A DNA stretch of 64,000 nt. Source: Rahnella inusitata_A. GTDB taxonomy: Bacteria; Pseudomonadota; Gammaproteobacteria; Enterobacterales; Enterobacteriaceae. Made by a program: the position numbers and the translations under genes. Of this stretch, positions 51,659 to 60,606 are shown one piece after another. The stretch covers positions 1 to 64,000 of the forward strand of contig NZ_CBCPJJ010000010.1 in NCBI RefSeq assembly GCF_965118895.1, written 5' to 3'. Numbering within the stretch: the stretch's first letter is position 1; every line of letters starts with the position of its first letter. The notes under the pieces are model-generated. The model made no database searches and had not been told where the DNA came from. It worked only from the letters and a program-made list of their open reading frames with translations.

Positions 51659-52876
51659 ATGTCGTCCGTTTCTGAACCGGCCTCGCGGCTAAGTTATCGC
51701 CAGTGGCTGTTCCCGCTGTCGCTGGTATTATTCGAATTCGCCACCTACATCGCCCACGATATGATCCAGCCGGGCATGTTGCAGGTGATCAGCGATTTCA
51801 GCGCCAGCGCCGACTGGGTATCCACCTCGCTGACCGCTTACCTGTGCGGCGGCATCCTGCTGCAATGGCTGCTCGGCCCGCTGTCTGACCGACTCGGGCG
51901 ACGTCCGGTGTTGCTTACCGGCGTGGCCTTTTTCACCCTCACCTGTTTTCTGACCGTCTTCACCCACAGTATCGAGCAATTCATTTTAATGCGCTTCCTG
52001 CAAGGGATGAGCCTGTGCTTTATCGGCGCGGTCGGGTATGCCGCTATTCAGGAAGCGTTCAATGAAACGCTGAGCGTCAAACTGATGGCGCTGATGGCGA
52101 ACATCACGCTGATCGCCCCGCTGCTCGGGCCGCTGGCCGGTGCGGCTTTCATCCATTATGCGCCGTGGAAAGCGATGTTTGCGCTGTTCTCACTGATTTC
52201 TGCGCTGGCGTTCTGGGGATTGTGGCGCAGCATGCCGGAAACCGCGACAGGCCGCGATGGCCGCTTTTCGATGCGCAGATTGGCGACGGATTACCGCGAA
52301 GTGCTGACCAATCAGGGCGTAGTCACCGGCTCACTGTCCATCGGGCTTGTGACCCTGCCGCTGCTGGCGTGGGTGGCGCAGTCGCCGGTGTTGCTGATTC
52401 AGGACGCTGGCATGTCACCGCTTCGTTATGGCTGGCTACAAGTGCCGGTGTTTACCGGGCTGATTATCGGCAATATCGCGCTCAGTAAACTCAGCGGAAA
52501 AGTGAATATCCGCACGCCAATCTGGCTGGGTATCGTTCCGATTACGTTGGGGCTGGCAATCGCCGCCTGTTCGGCGCTGTTTATGGTTCATGCATGGGAA
52601 TGGATAATCGGCGGGCTGAGCCTGTATGCGTTCGGCACCGGGCTGGTGAACGCCGGACTTTACCGCCTGACGCTGTTCTCAAGCCCGACAGGCAAAGGCA
52701 CCGTCGCAGCGGCGCTCGGGCTTATCACCATTGTGGTGTTTGCCGTGGGGATCGAAGTGGCGAAGCAGCTGTACTTTACGTGGGGTAACGGCATCTTTAT
52801 GCTGGCGGGATTAGTTTCGGGGCTGAGCGGCGCGCTGATGATTACGACGTTTATGAAAAGAACCCAGAAAGCCTGA
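51659..52876 (+). CDS. MdfA-like MFS exporter, likely siderophore export
   Basis: A 405-residue, 12-helix drug:proton antiporter of the MdfA type. It keeps E. coli MdfA's key acidic residues in LVLFEFATYIAHDMIQPGM (Glu26 and Asp34 equivalents) and the motif A-like GPLSDRLGRRPVLL. It follows dfoC by 83 bp in the same direction and ends at a strong terminator, so it could export the desferrioxamine; that is inferred from position. A general multidrug role is equally compatible with its family. Confidence 0.85.
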   Translation: MSSVSEPASRLSYRQWLFPLSLVLFEFATYIAHDMIQPGMLQVISDFSASADWVSTSLTAYLCGGILLQWLLGPLSDRLGRRPVLLTGVAFFTLTCFLTVFTHSIEQFILMRFLQGMSLCFIGAVGYAAIQEAFNETLSVKLMALMANITLIAPLLGPLAGAAFIHYAPWKAMFALFSLISALAFWGLWRSMPETATGRDGRFSMRRLATDYREVLTNQGVVTGSLSIGLVTLPLLAWVAQSPVLLIQDAGMSPLRYGWLQVPVFTGLIIGNIALSKLSGKVNIRTPIWLGIVPITLGLAIAACSALFMVHAWEWIIGGLSLYAFGTGLVNAGLYRLTLFSSPTGKGTVAAALGLITIVVFAVGIEVAKQLYFTWGNGIFMLAGLVSGLSGALMITTFMKRTQKA

Positions 52877-52907
52877 CCGCGTTTTCCGAATGCTTTTCTA
52901 AAAACAT

Positions 52908-52937
52908 AAAGGCTGAGTTTTTACACTCAGCCTTTTT
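52908..52937. terminator. Bidirectional terminator between MFS gene and lpxM
   Basis: The stem aaaggctgag / ctcagccttt with an 8-base loop lies between convergent genes with T runs on both strands. Confidence 0.92.
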
Positions 52938-52954
52938 CTTTAAGCCCGTTGCGA

Positions 52955-53935
52955 CTATTTCTTCGGGAACAACTCTTTGCGCGCGTAGGGTTCCGTCTCA
53001 CCCGGCTTACGGGTTTTCAGCAGCTTGAGGATCCAGGTGTATTGCTCAGGGTTCGGCCCCACCAGTAATTCCACCTCTTCATTCATGCGGCGTGCAATGG
53101 TGACATCATCGGCTGTCGCCAGATCGTCCATCGGCGGACGCACATAGATATCAAGGCGCTGCTCATGACCGTTATACACCGGGAACAACGGCACAATCGC
53201 CGCGCGGCAGACTTTCATCAGACGCCCGACTGCCGGAAGCGTGGCTTTGTAGGTGGCGAAGAAATCTACAAACTCGCTGTGTTCCGCGCCATGATCCTGA
53301 TCCGGCAGATAGTAGCCCCAGTAACCCTGACGCACAGAACTGATGAACGGCTTGATGCCGTCGTTGCGCGCATGCATCCGCCCGCCAAAACGACGGCGCA
53401 CGGTATTCCATAAATAATCGGTCAGCGGATTCTTCTGATTGTGGAACATCGCCGCCATCGGCTGACCACTGGCCGCCATCAGCATCGCCGGGATGTCTAC
53501 GGCCCAGCCGTGTGGTACCAGAAAAATCACATTTTTGCCGTCGGCCTGCATCTGATCGATGATTTCTTTTCCGTGCCAGTGCACGCGTTCCATGATTTTC
53601 TTTGGATTACGCAGCGCCAGTTCGGCCATCATCACCATCGACTGCGGCGCACAGGCAAACATTTCATCAATGATGTGTTCGCGCTCGGCTTCCGGCGTTT
53701 CGGGCAGGCAGTACAACAGATTGATTTGCGCACGACGACGCGCGCCTTTGGCAAATTTCCCGGCCAGACGGCCAAGACTGCCTAAAATAGGATCGCGCAC
53801 TTTGGCAGGCACGTAAGCCATCCCCGCCATCGCACCGACGCCCAGCCAGACGCCCCAGTAACGCGGATGGTAAAAGGCTTTCTGAAATTGCGGAATAAAT
53901 TCTGCGGTCGACCGTTTTTCTTTTTCTGGCTGCAT
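52955..53935 (-). CDS. lpxM: Lipid A myristoyltransferase
   Basis: A 326-residue inner membrane acyltransferase that adds the last secondary acyl chain to lipid A. The catalytic HxxxxD motif is HGWAVD around residue 152; YLPDQDHGAEHSEFVDFF is typical for LpxM rather than LpxL. N-terminal membrane anchor at about 26-44. It sits next to mepM as in E. coli. Confidence 0.94.
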   Translation of the reverse strand: MQPEKEKRSTAEFIPQFQKAFYHPRYWGVWLGVGAMAGMAYVPAKVRDPILGSLGRLAGKFAKGARRRAQINLLYCLPETPEAEREHIIDEMFACAPQSMVMMAELALRNPKKIMERVHWHGKEIIDQMQADGKNVIFLVPHGWAVDIPAMLMAASGQPMAAMFHNQKNPLTDYLWNTVRRRFGGRMHARNDGIKPFISSVRQGYWGYYLPDQDHGAEHSEFVDFFATYKATLPAVGRLMKVCRAAIVPLFPVYNGHEQRLDIYVRPPMDDLATADDVTIARRMNEEVELLVGPNPEQYTWILKLLKTRKPGETEPYARKELFPKK

Positions 53936-53972
53936 GCTCAGGCTCTTATGACAAATTCTGGCTTAATGATAA

Positions 53973-54006
53973 GTGCAGTGATTTATTTTGCAATAAATCA
54001 CTGCAC
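53973..54006. repeat. Long perfect hairpin between mepM and lpxM
   Basis: Fifteen-base arms gtgcagtgatttatt and its exact complement surround a 4-base loop. It lies 35 bp after the mepM stop and 38 bp before lpxM. There is no T-tract after the stem on the minus strand, so a processing or stabilising role, or a weak terminator, is possible. Confidence 0.75.
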
Positions 54007-54041
54007 ATCAGCATTTAGCCGGGATGTATTTTCCTGAACAA

Positions 54042-55376
54042 TCAGTCCAGCTTCAGTTGCGGAACGACCTGGCGAACGGTGGCCAGATACGTACTGCGAT
54101 CTTTACCGGTCAGACCTTCGGTGCGAGGCAATTTGGCGGTCAGAGGGTTGACGGCCAGCTGGTTGATCCACATTTCAAAATGCAAATGCGGACCGGTAGA
54201 ACGTCCGGTGTTGCCCGAAAGCGCAATGCGATCGCCGCGTTTCACTTTCTGTCCCGGTTTCACCAGCAACTTACGCAGGTGCATGTAACGGGTCATGTAT
54301 TGACGACCATGACGGATAGCCACGTAGTTACCCGCTGCTCCGCCATTCTTGGCGATCACCACTTCACCATCACCGACCGCCAGCACTGGCGTACCCACCG
54401 GCACGGCGAAATCGACGCCACGGTGCGGCGCGATGCGACCGGTTACCGGGTTCAGACGACGTGGATTGAAGTTAGAGGAGACACGGTACTGTTTTCCGGT
54501 AGGGAAACGCAGGAAGCCTTTCGCCAGCCCGCTGCCGGTGCGGTCATAAAACTTACCGTCTTCGGCACGCACGGCATAATAATCTTTGCCGCCGGTACGC
54601 ATACGCACCGCCTGCAGCTCGCTTTGCTCATTCTTGCCGTCCAGCACTTCATGAGACATCAGTACAGCGAAGTCATCACCTTTCTGTAATTTACGGAAAT
54701 CGAGCTGCCACTGCAGCGCTTTAATGACGGCGCTGACTTCAGCACTGTTCAGCCCGGCCGCTCTGGCGCTGGTGACAAAACTGCCATTCAGCGTGCCCTT
54801 CACCACCGAATCTTTCCACTCACCTTGCAGTGTCTGCAATGAGGATTTAAAGGTGTTGCCGGTACGGTCAAAGGTATAGGTTTCGCGACGGGATTTCTCC
54901 CATGTCAGACGTTGTAAATCACCCGCATCATTGAGCGTCCATGAAATCTGCTGCCCGATTTTCAGGTTACGTAAATCACGGTTGGCGTCAGACAATGCCG
55001 CGATTTCCGACATATCAATGCCGTACTGATTCAGGATGCTACTGAGAGTATCGCCGGTGGAGACCACGTATTCATGCACACCGGCTTCGTTAACGATTTT
55101 ATCGTCCAGATCATCTTGAGGGATATCATCGTCGGCAGGCGCGGTTTGATCGATAGGCTCACTGGCTTCAGGAAGCAGCGAACGTAACTGTTCGTGATCG
55201 AGGGCGATACTTTTTACAATCGGTCGGGTATCTGAGAGGTCATTGTCCGGGTGATAGGCTAACGGTTTCCAGACGGCCACAGCCAGTGTGACGACGGTAA
55301 GCGACCCCAGCATGATGCGGTGGGGCCGTGGAAGGTTGCTATACGCCAGAGCGATAGAGCGGGCTATCAGCTGCAC
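54042..55376 (-). CDS. mepM: Murein DD-endopeptidase MepM
   Basis: A 444-residue peptidase that cuts D-Ala-mDAP cross-links to let the sacculus expand. It has an N-terminal membrane anchor (HRIMLGSLTVVTLAVAVW), a LysM/OapA-type segment (VVSTGDTLSSILNQYGI), and a C-terminal M23 zinc domain with APHRGVDFAVP, HLRKLL and TGPHLHFEMW as metal and catalytic residues. Close to E. coli YebA throughout. Confidence 0.95.
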   Translation of the reverse strand: MQLIARSIALAYSNLPRPHRIMLGSLTVVTLAVAVWKPLAYHPDNDLSDTRPIVKSIALDHEQLRSLLPEASEPIDQTAPADDDIPQDDLDDKIVNEAGVHEYVVSTGDTLSSILNQYGIDMSEIAALSDANRDLRNLKIGQQISWTLNDAGDLQRLTWEKSRRETYTFDRTGNTFKSSLQTLQGEWKDSVVKGTLNGSFVTSARAAGLNSAEVSAVIKALQWQLDFRKLQKGDDFAVLMSHEVLDGKNEQSELQAVRMRTGGKDYYAVRAEDGKFYDRTGSGLAKGFLRFPTGKQYRVSSNFNPRRLNPVTGRIAPHRGVDFAVPVGTPVLAVGDGEVVIAKNGGAAGNYVAIRHGRQYMTRYMHLRKLLVKPGQKVKRGDRIALSGNTGRSTGPHLHFEMWINQLAVNPLTAKLPRTEGLTGKDRSTYLATVRQVVPQLKLD

Positions 55377-55395
55377 TTAATTCTGTCCTTTTAGC

Positions 55396-56349
55396 TTACT
55401 TCAGGCAGCTCAGGTATTGGTTCGTCAGCTGTGACAGGAAGTTCACGTAGCTGTCCGCGCCCAATGCAATGCCGCTCCCCAGCGGATCCAATGTGCCCAT
55501 ACGCACTGTTGTTCCCTGGGCAACAGCCGTGATTACGGCTGGCCTGAATTGTGGCTCAGCAAAAACGCATGTCGCTTTTTGCTCAACCAACTGAGTTCGA
55601 ATGAGATGTAAACGCTGCGCGCCGGGCTGTATTTCGGGATTGATCGTAAAATGACCAAGTGGCGAAAGGCCGAAGTGTTTTTCAAAGTAGGCATAACCAT
55701 CGTGAAAAACAAAATATCCCTTACCCTGCACAGGCTGCAGCATATTACCAATATTTTTGTCAGTTTTTGTCAGGCTTTCCTCAAAACGTGACAAGTTTGC
55801 ATCTAATTGTTGCTTTTTCTGCGGCATGAGTTCGAGAAGTTTGTTATGGATCACAATCGCGGTCTCACGAGCGATCTCCGGCGACAGCCAGACATGCATA
55901 TTGTACTGGCCGTGACTGTGTTCATCTTCGTCATGCCCTTTGCCGTGATCGTGGTCATGCTCGTCATCGTCGGAGCCTTTCAGCAGCAGCGGTTTCACCG
56001 CCGCCAGCGTGGCAATTTCCACCTGACGATTTGGTGGCAGCTGCGCCGCAGACTTTGTCATGAAGGCTTCCATTTCCGGCCCGACCCACACCACCAGATC
56101 CGCACTGCGCATGCGCTGGATGTCAGAAGGACGCAGCGCAAAATCGTGTGGCGAAGCGCCATCCGGCAGCAACACTTCCGTTGGCGTCACACCTTCCGCG
56201 ATGGCTGAAGCGATAAAACCGAGTGGACGGACAGACGCCAGCACAGCGGCCTGCGCGCTGAAAGCCGCACCGGCACTCAGGATGCCGGCTGCCAGGAACA
56301 ACCGTTTAACGCTTTTTTTCTGTATCATGCGGGGTGAACTCATCTTCAT
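55396..56349 (-). CDS. znuA: Periplasmic zinc-binding protein ZnuA
   Basis: A cluster 9 (A-1) substrate-binding protein of about 317 residues that delivers zinc to ZnuBC. The signal peptide ends AAFSAQA; the His/Asp-rich loop DDDEHDHDHGKGHDEDEHSHG is typical, with zinc His in GASPHDF and the MHVWLSPE and LGHFTINPE segments. The frame opens at 56412, but that would run through the Zur-type operator; ATGs at 56349, 56343 and 56328 are all possible, without a strong ribosome binding site. It is divergent from znuCB. Confidence 0.92.
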   Translation of the reverse strand: MKMSSPRMIQKKSVKRLFLAAGILSAGAAFSAQAAVLASVRPLGFIASAIAEGVTPTEVLLPDGASPHDFALRPSDIQRMRSADLVVWVGPEMEAFMTKSAAQLPPNRQVEIATLAAVKPLLLKGSDDDEHDHDHGKGHDEDEHSHGQYNMHVWLSPEIARETAIVIHNKLLELMPQKKQQLDANLSRFEESLTKTDKNIGNMLQPVQGKGYFVFHDGYAYFEKHFGLSPLGHFTINPEIQPGAQRLHLIRTQLVEQKATCVFAEPQFRPAVITAVAQGTTVRMGTLDPLGSGIALGADSYVNFLSQLTNQYLSCLK

Positions 56350-56376
56350 GTTGGGGGAAAACTGGTTATTTTTCGC

Positions 56377-56399
56377 GAAACGCAATATTATAACATCCG
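56377..56399. promoter_or_regulatory. Zur-type operator between znuA and znuCB
   Basis: gaaacgcaatattataacat matches the E. coli znu Zur site on the complementary strand, with an identical atattataacat core. It lies between the divergent starts, so one site can control both. Confidence 0.75.
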
Positions 56400-56423
56400 A
56401 TTTGTTCTGCAAGACCCAATGAC

Positions 56424-57182
56424 ATGCCCACTTTAGCGACGCTTAAAAATATTTCGGTAACTTTCGGTTCCCGCCGCGTGTTGTCCAACATCTCGCTGGC
56501 CCTGCAACCGGGAAAAATACTTACCCTCCTCGGCCCGAACGGCGCGGGGAAATCGACATTAGTGCGCGTCGTGCTTGGCCTGATTGCGCCAACCGAAGGC
56601 ACGATGACCTGCGAACCCGGCTTACGCATCGGCTACGTTCCGCAAAAAATTCACCTTGATCCCACCATGCCGCTGACCGTCAGCCGCTTTATGCGTCTGA
56701 AACCCGGTGTCAAAAAATCCGACATTTTGCCTGCGCTGAAACGCGTTCAGGCTGCGCATCTGCTGGATCAGCCAATGCAAAAATTGTCCGGTGGTGAAAA
56801 TCAGCGCGTCCTTTTGGCACGGGCATTAATGAACAGCCCCCAGTTGCTGGTACTTGATGAACCGACGCAGGGCGTCGATGTCAACGGCCAGTTGGCGCTG
56901 TATAACCTGATCGACAGCCTGCGCTGCGAACTGGGTTGCGCCGTGCTGATGGTGTCGCATGACCTGCATCTGGTGATGGCGAAAACTGACGAAGTGCTGT
57001 GCCTGAATCAGCACATCTGCTGTTCCGGCTCACCGGAAGTGGTCTCCACCCATCCCGAATTTATCGCTATGTTTGGCAACCGCGGCGCGGAGCAGCTGGC
57101 GATTTACCGCCACAATCACAACCATCGTCACGATTTAAAGGGAAAAGTCATTTTGCGCAACAGCGGAGGTCGTGACGCATGA
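56424..57182 (+). CDS. znuC: Zinc ABC transporter ATPase ZnuC
   Basis: A 252-residue ATPase with Walker A GPNGAGKST, signature LSGGENQR, Walker B LLVLDEPTQGVD and a His-rich C-terminus (HNHNHRHD) typical of ZnuC. It overlaps znuB by 4 bp. Confidence 0.96.
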   Translation: MPTLATLKNISVTFGSRRVLSNISLALQPGKILTLLGPNGAGKSTLVRVVLGLIAPTEGTMTCEPGLRIGYVPQKIHLDPTMPLTVSRFMRLKPGVKKSDILPALKRVQAAHLLDQPMQKLSGGENQRVLLARALMNSPQLLVLDEPTQGVDVNGQLALYNLIDSLRCELGCAVLMVSHDLHLVMAKTDEVLCLNQHICCSGSPEVVSTHPEFIAMFGNRGAEQLAIYRHNHNHRHDLKGKVILRNSGGRDA

Positions 57183-57964
57183 TCGCTCTATTATTACCGG
57201 GCTGGCTGGCCGGTGTTTTGCTGGCGATCGCCGCCGGTCCGCTGGGGTCTTTTGTGGTCTGGCGCAGAATGTCTTACTTCGGTGATACGCTGGCGCATGC
57301 ATCATTGCTCGGCGTGGCATTTGGCCTGTTGCTGAATGTGAATCCGTTTTATACCGTGATCGCCGTGACCCTGCTGCTGGCGGTGGTACTGGTGGCGCTG
57401 GAACGTAAACCGCATCTGGCAGTCGATACCTTGCTTGGCATTATGGCGCACAGCGCACTTTCGCTCGGTCTGGTTGTGGTCAGCCTGATGTCCGGCGTGC
57501 GCGTTGACCTGATGGCGTATCTGTTTGGCGATCTGCTGTCGGTTACTTACAGCGATATCTGGATGATCGGCATTGGCGTAGCCGTCGTGATTGCGGTCCT
57601 GTGCTGGCAATGGCGTTCGTTGCTCTCCATGACCATCAGCCCTGAGCTGGCGCACGTTGACGGTGTAAATCTGCAACGTTCGCGGGTGATTCTGATGATG
57701 GTCACGGCGCTGACCATCGGGCTGGCGATGAAATTTGTCGGGGCGCTGATCATCACCTCCCTGCTGATTATTCCTGCGGCCACCGCCCGACGCTTTGCCA
57801 AAACGCCCGAACAGATGGCGTCGGTCGCAGTGGTTATTGGGGTTGTGGCCGTCACGGCGGGACTGACGTTTTCGGCGTTTTACGATACGCCAGCAGGCCC
57901 TTCTGTGGTGCTCTCGGCGGCGGTGCTTTTTATGTTGAGCCTCGGCAAAAAACAGATCGCCTGA
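57179..57964 (+). CDS. znuB: Zinc ABC transporter permease ZnuB
   Basis: A 261-residue permease with about eight helices. GPLGSFVVWRRMSYFGDTLAH and ALIITSLLIIPAATAR are characteristic. Translation is coupled to znuC by the ATGA overlap. Confidence 0.96.
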   Translation: MIALLLPGWLAGVLLAIAAGPLGSFVVWRRMSYFGDTLAHASLLGVAFGLLLNVNPFYTVIAVTLLLAVVLVALERKPHLAVDTLLGIMAHSALSLGLVVVSLMSGVRVDLMAYLFGDLLSVTYSDIWMIGIGVAVVIAVLCWQWRSLLSMTISPELAHVDGVNLQRSRVILMMVTALTIGLAMKFVGALIITSLLIIPAATARRFAKTPEQMASVAVVIGVVAVTAGLTFSAFYDTPAGPSVVLSAAVLFMLSLGKKQIA

Positions 57965-57980
57965 CACAAACGTCAGAAAC

Positions 57981-58010
57981 AAAAACGGACGCCACTGAGC
58001 GTCCGTTTTT
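57981..58010. terminator. Bidirectional terminator after znuB
   Basis: The stem aaaacggacgc / gcgtccgtttt with a 6-base loop lies between convergent genes. Confidence 0.92.
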
Positions 58011-58028
58011 GTGGGTACTGTCAGGGTT

Positions 58029-59384
58029 CTACGTTTCCTGATCCTGTTCCTGCATAGCCTCACGCCTCGCCTGCCGCCAGTGCATTACCGGCGACACGGT
58101 CAGCCCGTGAACAACCACGCTGGCGACAATCACCGTAAACGCAATATTAGTCATGTAACCGGCTTCGGCGCCCTGCAATCCGTGGGTGTACGCGTAGGCG
58201 ATGTAGTTCATGCTGCCGATCCCGCGGATCCCAAACCAACCAATCATCAGCCTTCGTCCGCGTGGTACGCGCATTCCAAAGGTGGTGATGTAGACAGAGA
58301 GTGGACGGATCACGATAAACAGTAACGCGGCAAAAACTAATCCCATCGGTTCCCAGTGCTCGGCCAGTGTGATACCCAGCACCATCACAATCCCGGCGGC
58401 GAACAGCCGTTCAATGGTGTCACCAAAGGAGAGCGCATCCCCGACCATCAGCCCGATAGAGTTGGTCGGTCTTTCCGCCGACATCGAATGACGCGTATGC
58501 GGATTCACCATCCCTTCCGCCGGCGGCGGTCGGGTGCCTTCAGTGAGATCGTCCGGCGGATTCAGTGTCACCACCCGCACCTCGGCACTGCGCAACCCGA
58601 CGCCGGCAGCAAACGCCGCCAGGAAGCCGGAGGCGTCCAGACTTTGCGCAGCAGCGTAACTCAACGCGATGAGCGCCAGCGCCAGAAAGTCACTGGGGGC
58701 AACTGAACGCTGACGGCTGTGAAAACGCGTGGCACTCAGCCCGACCAGCCGCCCCATGGCATAACCGATCGCCAGACCGCCCAGCAAGGCCCAGACAACA
58801 TCCCGCCAGGCCCAGTCCCAAATGGCCGCCGAGGACAGACCGTCGTGCGCGGTAAATAACATCAGCGCCAGCATCAAAATCGGCAGCGCCGAGCCGTCGT
58901 TCATCCCTGCTTCGCTGGACAACGCCACACGCAACCCGTCGTCATCATTCGCGTCATTCACCGCAATCATGCTGGCCAGTACAGGATCCGTAGGTGCAAT
59001 GATCGCCCCCAACGCCAGTGCTAACGGCCAGGAGATACCCGCCAGATAATGCGCCAGCGCGGTAACGCTCAGCACCGTCAGCAACATCGCCGGGAACGCA
59101 AGTAAGGCACCCACACGCCAGCTCTGCGAGCGGAAAGGCAATCTGAGTTTAAGGCCGGTTATGAAGAGCGAGGCGGCCATCGCGATTTCTGTGAACCGCG
59201 CGGTCAGCGTCGAATACTCCACCAGATCTACATGCAGCAGATTCAGCACCCACGGCCCGCAGACAATCCCTGCAGCCAGATACAGTCCAAAGGTGGTCAC
59301 CGGCGCACGCGAAATCCAGCCTGATGCCAATGACATAATTAACAGCAGTCCGCCGACTGCCGCCGTCCATCCTAAAAATCCCAT
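58029..59384 (-). CDS. CPA1-type cation:proton antiporter
   Basis: A 451-residue inner membrane antiporter with about 12 helices, exchanging Na+ or K+ for protons. Family marks are GAIIAPTDPVLAS and SEAGMNDGSALPI, where the Asp residues form the ion site. A soluble loop of about 60 residues (RSAEVRVVTLNPPDD, SAERPTNS) separates later helices. GGGAG precedes the ATG at 59384; the frame begins 27 codons earlier. The ion preference cannot be read from sequence. Confidence 0.87.
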   Translation of the reverse strand: MGFLGWTAAVGGLLLIMSLASGWISRAPVTTFGLYLAAGIVCGPWVLNLLHVDLVEYSTLTARFTEIAMAASLFITGLKLRLPFRSQSWRVGALLAFPAMLLTVLSVTALAHYLAGISWPLALALGAIIAPTDPVLASMIAVNDANDDDGLRVALSSEAGMNDGSALPILMLALMLFTAHDGLSSAAIWDWAWRDVVWALLGGLAIGYAMGRLVGLSATRFHSRQRSVAPSDFLALALIALSYAAAQSLDASGFLAAFAAGVGLRSAEVRVVTLNPPDDLTEGTRPPPAEGMVNPHTRHSMSAERPTNSIGLMVGDALSFGDTIERLFAAGIVMVLGITLAEHWEPMGLVFAALLFIVIRPLSVYITTFGMRVPRGRRLMIGWFGIRGIGSMNYIAYAYTHGLQGAEAGYMTNIAFTVIVASVVVHGLTVSPVMHWRQARREAMQEQDQET

Positions 59385-59522
59385 GTAAGCTCCCTGAAAA
59401 ATAACATCTTTTAAGCGTAGTACATCGGAGCCAACCGGCATGGCCGGGCACAAAAGGCGCGGCACAAGCAGTTAGCCTGCGCTAAGATTGATGCCTGACT
59501 TATGCAAAAAGGTTCTTCAAAA

Positions 59523-59828
59523 ATGATTAAATACAGCGTGTTATACCCAAATATCGAAAACGGAACTTTTGATCACGATTACTATCGCAATGTGCATTTG
59601 CCGCTTATCAAAGAGAAGATGGGAGAATATTGCCACTCCTACGCCATCGATAAAATTCAGGACAATGCCCCGGCGGACACGCCTTTTATCGCGGCGTGCC
59701 ACATCTACTGCAACTCAATGGAAGACTTCGAGAAAGGCATGAAAGACCACGCAGCAGAGTTTGTGGCTGACGTAGCAAACTTCACTAACATCGAACCTGT
59801 TAAGATGATTTTCGATGTAGTTGTGTGA
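59523..59828 (+). CDS. EthD-like small protein
   Basis: A 101-residue dimeric alpha-beta barrel protein of the EthD type (VLYPNIENGTFDHDYYRNVHLPLIKEKMG), often accessory to oxidative degradation. It is a single gene, divergent from the antiporter. The ATG at 59523 begins the family homology; an upstream ATG at 59502 is in frame. The substrate is unknown. Confidence 0.8.
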   Translation: MIKYSVLYPNIENGTFDHDYYRNVHLPLIKEKMGEYCHSYAIDKIQDNAPADTPFIAACHIYCNSMEDFEKGMKDHAAEFVADVANFTNIEPVKMIFDVVV

Positions 59829-59850
59829 TTTTTCGTTAGTTCTGTGAAAT

Positions 59851-59894
59851 AAAAAAAGCCATTCCCGTATTCAGATACGGATAATGGCCTTTTT
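59851..59894. terminator. Terminator between the EthD-like gene and HTH regulator
   Basis: Arms gccattcccgtat and atacggataatggc pair with a small bulge and are flanked by A and T runs on both sides. Confidence 0.88.
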
Positions 59895-59943
59895 CACTGA
59901 GACGCAGAGGATGTGTTGTGTCGTTTTATTTGCACTAAAAATA

Positions 59944-60276
59944 TCAGTTTGATTTTGTTAATAATTTTTTGATCGACGTACTTGGCTCCCGCTTAATCGT
60001 GTGTAAAAACTCCTGAGCTTTATCATTAGCCGCATATTCCGCACTGACACCGAAATCCTGCACCATCGCCCACTTTTCGAACATTGCCTCATCACATTCA
60101 CGCATGAACCACAGCATTCTTACCGCCGTCACCGCCACCTGTGGAATTTGCGTCACCGTTCCGTTAATCCACTTATTTAAGGTGCTCCGTGGCAGTCCCA
60201 GCAGAATGCATAACGCGGGCTGATCGATGCCGAGCCTTTGAACGTAGTCCAGGAACTCATTTGCGTTATCTGCCAT
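59944..60276 (-). CDS. Cro/C1-type small HTH regulator
   Basis: A 110-residue protein. Residues about 8-50 read as a helix-turn-helix (DYVQRLGIDQPALCILLGLPRSTLNKWINGT, of the XRE kind); the rest is helical (VAVTAVRMLWFMRECDEAMFEKWAM) with a basic C-terminus. AGGAGG precedes the ATG at 60276, so it is well translated. It is divergent from the collagen/YadA gene and may regulate it; that is positional inference. Confidence 0.72.
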   Translation of the reverse strand: MADNANEFLDYVQRLGIDQPALCILLGLPRSTLNKWINGTVTQIPQVAVTAVRMLWFMRECDEAMFEKWAMVQDFGVSAEYAANDKAQEFLHTIKREPSTSIKKLLTKSN

Positions 60277-60606
60277 TGCCTTACCTCCTGTTTTATAAAA
60301 CCACACTCATTCTACAGGAATCTCATAGAGATTTCATCCTGTCGCTATTCGCTACTAAAATTATTGAATAGGATTCATTCAGACACGGAATTTAGTGCCC
60401 ATCAGCTACAAATAAGCGCGCTAAGTGAAACAATTTCATGTAGCGGTATAAGCTTACGTTTCTTGACATAAGTCAAACATGCGGTGAATGCGTGAAGCAA
60501 GTCACATTCACAATATGTATGATTTAAGCAGAGAGACAATTAAAGCGTTCTGGAAGCGCATTAATTTGTCGCTAACAGAGACTTATTTCATTGTGGGAAA
60601 AAACTC
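60277..60606. promoter_or_regulatory. Divergent promoter region of the accessory block
   Basis: About 330 bp with no credible gene. It holds a CRP-like site (60491-60506) nested in a longer inverted repeat (gtgaatg at 60484 and cattcac near 60505-60511). Confidence 0.5.
60491..60506 (+). promoter_or_regulatory. CRP-like site upstream of the collagen/YadA gene
   Basis: cgtga-agcaag-tcaca has 9 of 10 CRP half-site bases with the right 6-bp spacing, about 100 bp before the ATG at 60607. Confidence 0.5.

Noticed and set aside
56350..56412. Longer znuA reading frame starting at 56412
   Set aside because: It would place codons across the Zur-type operator and add a charged segment before the signal peptide.
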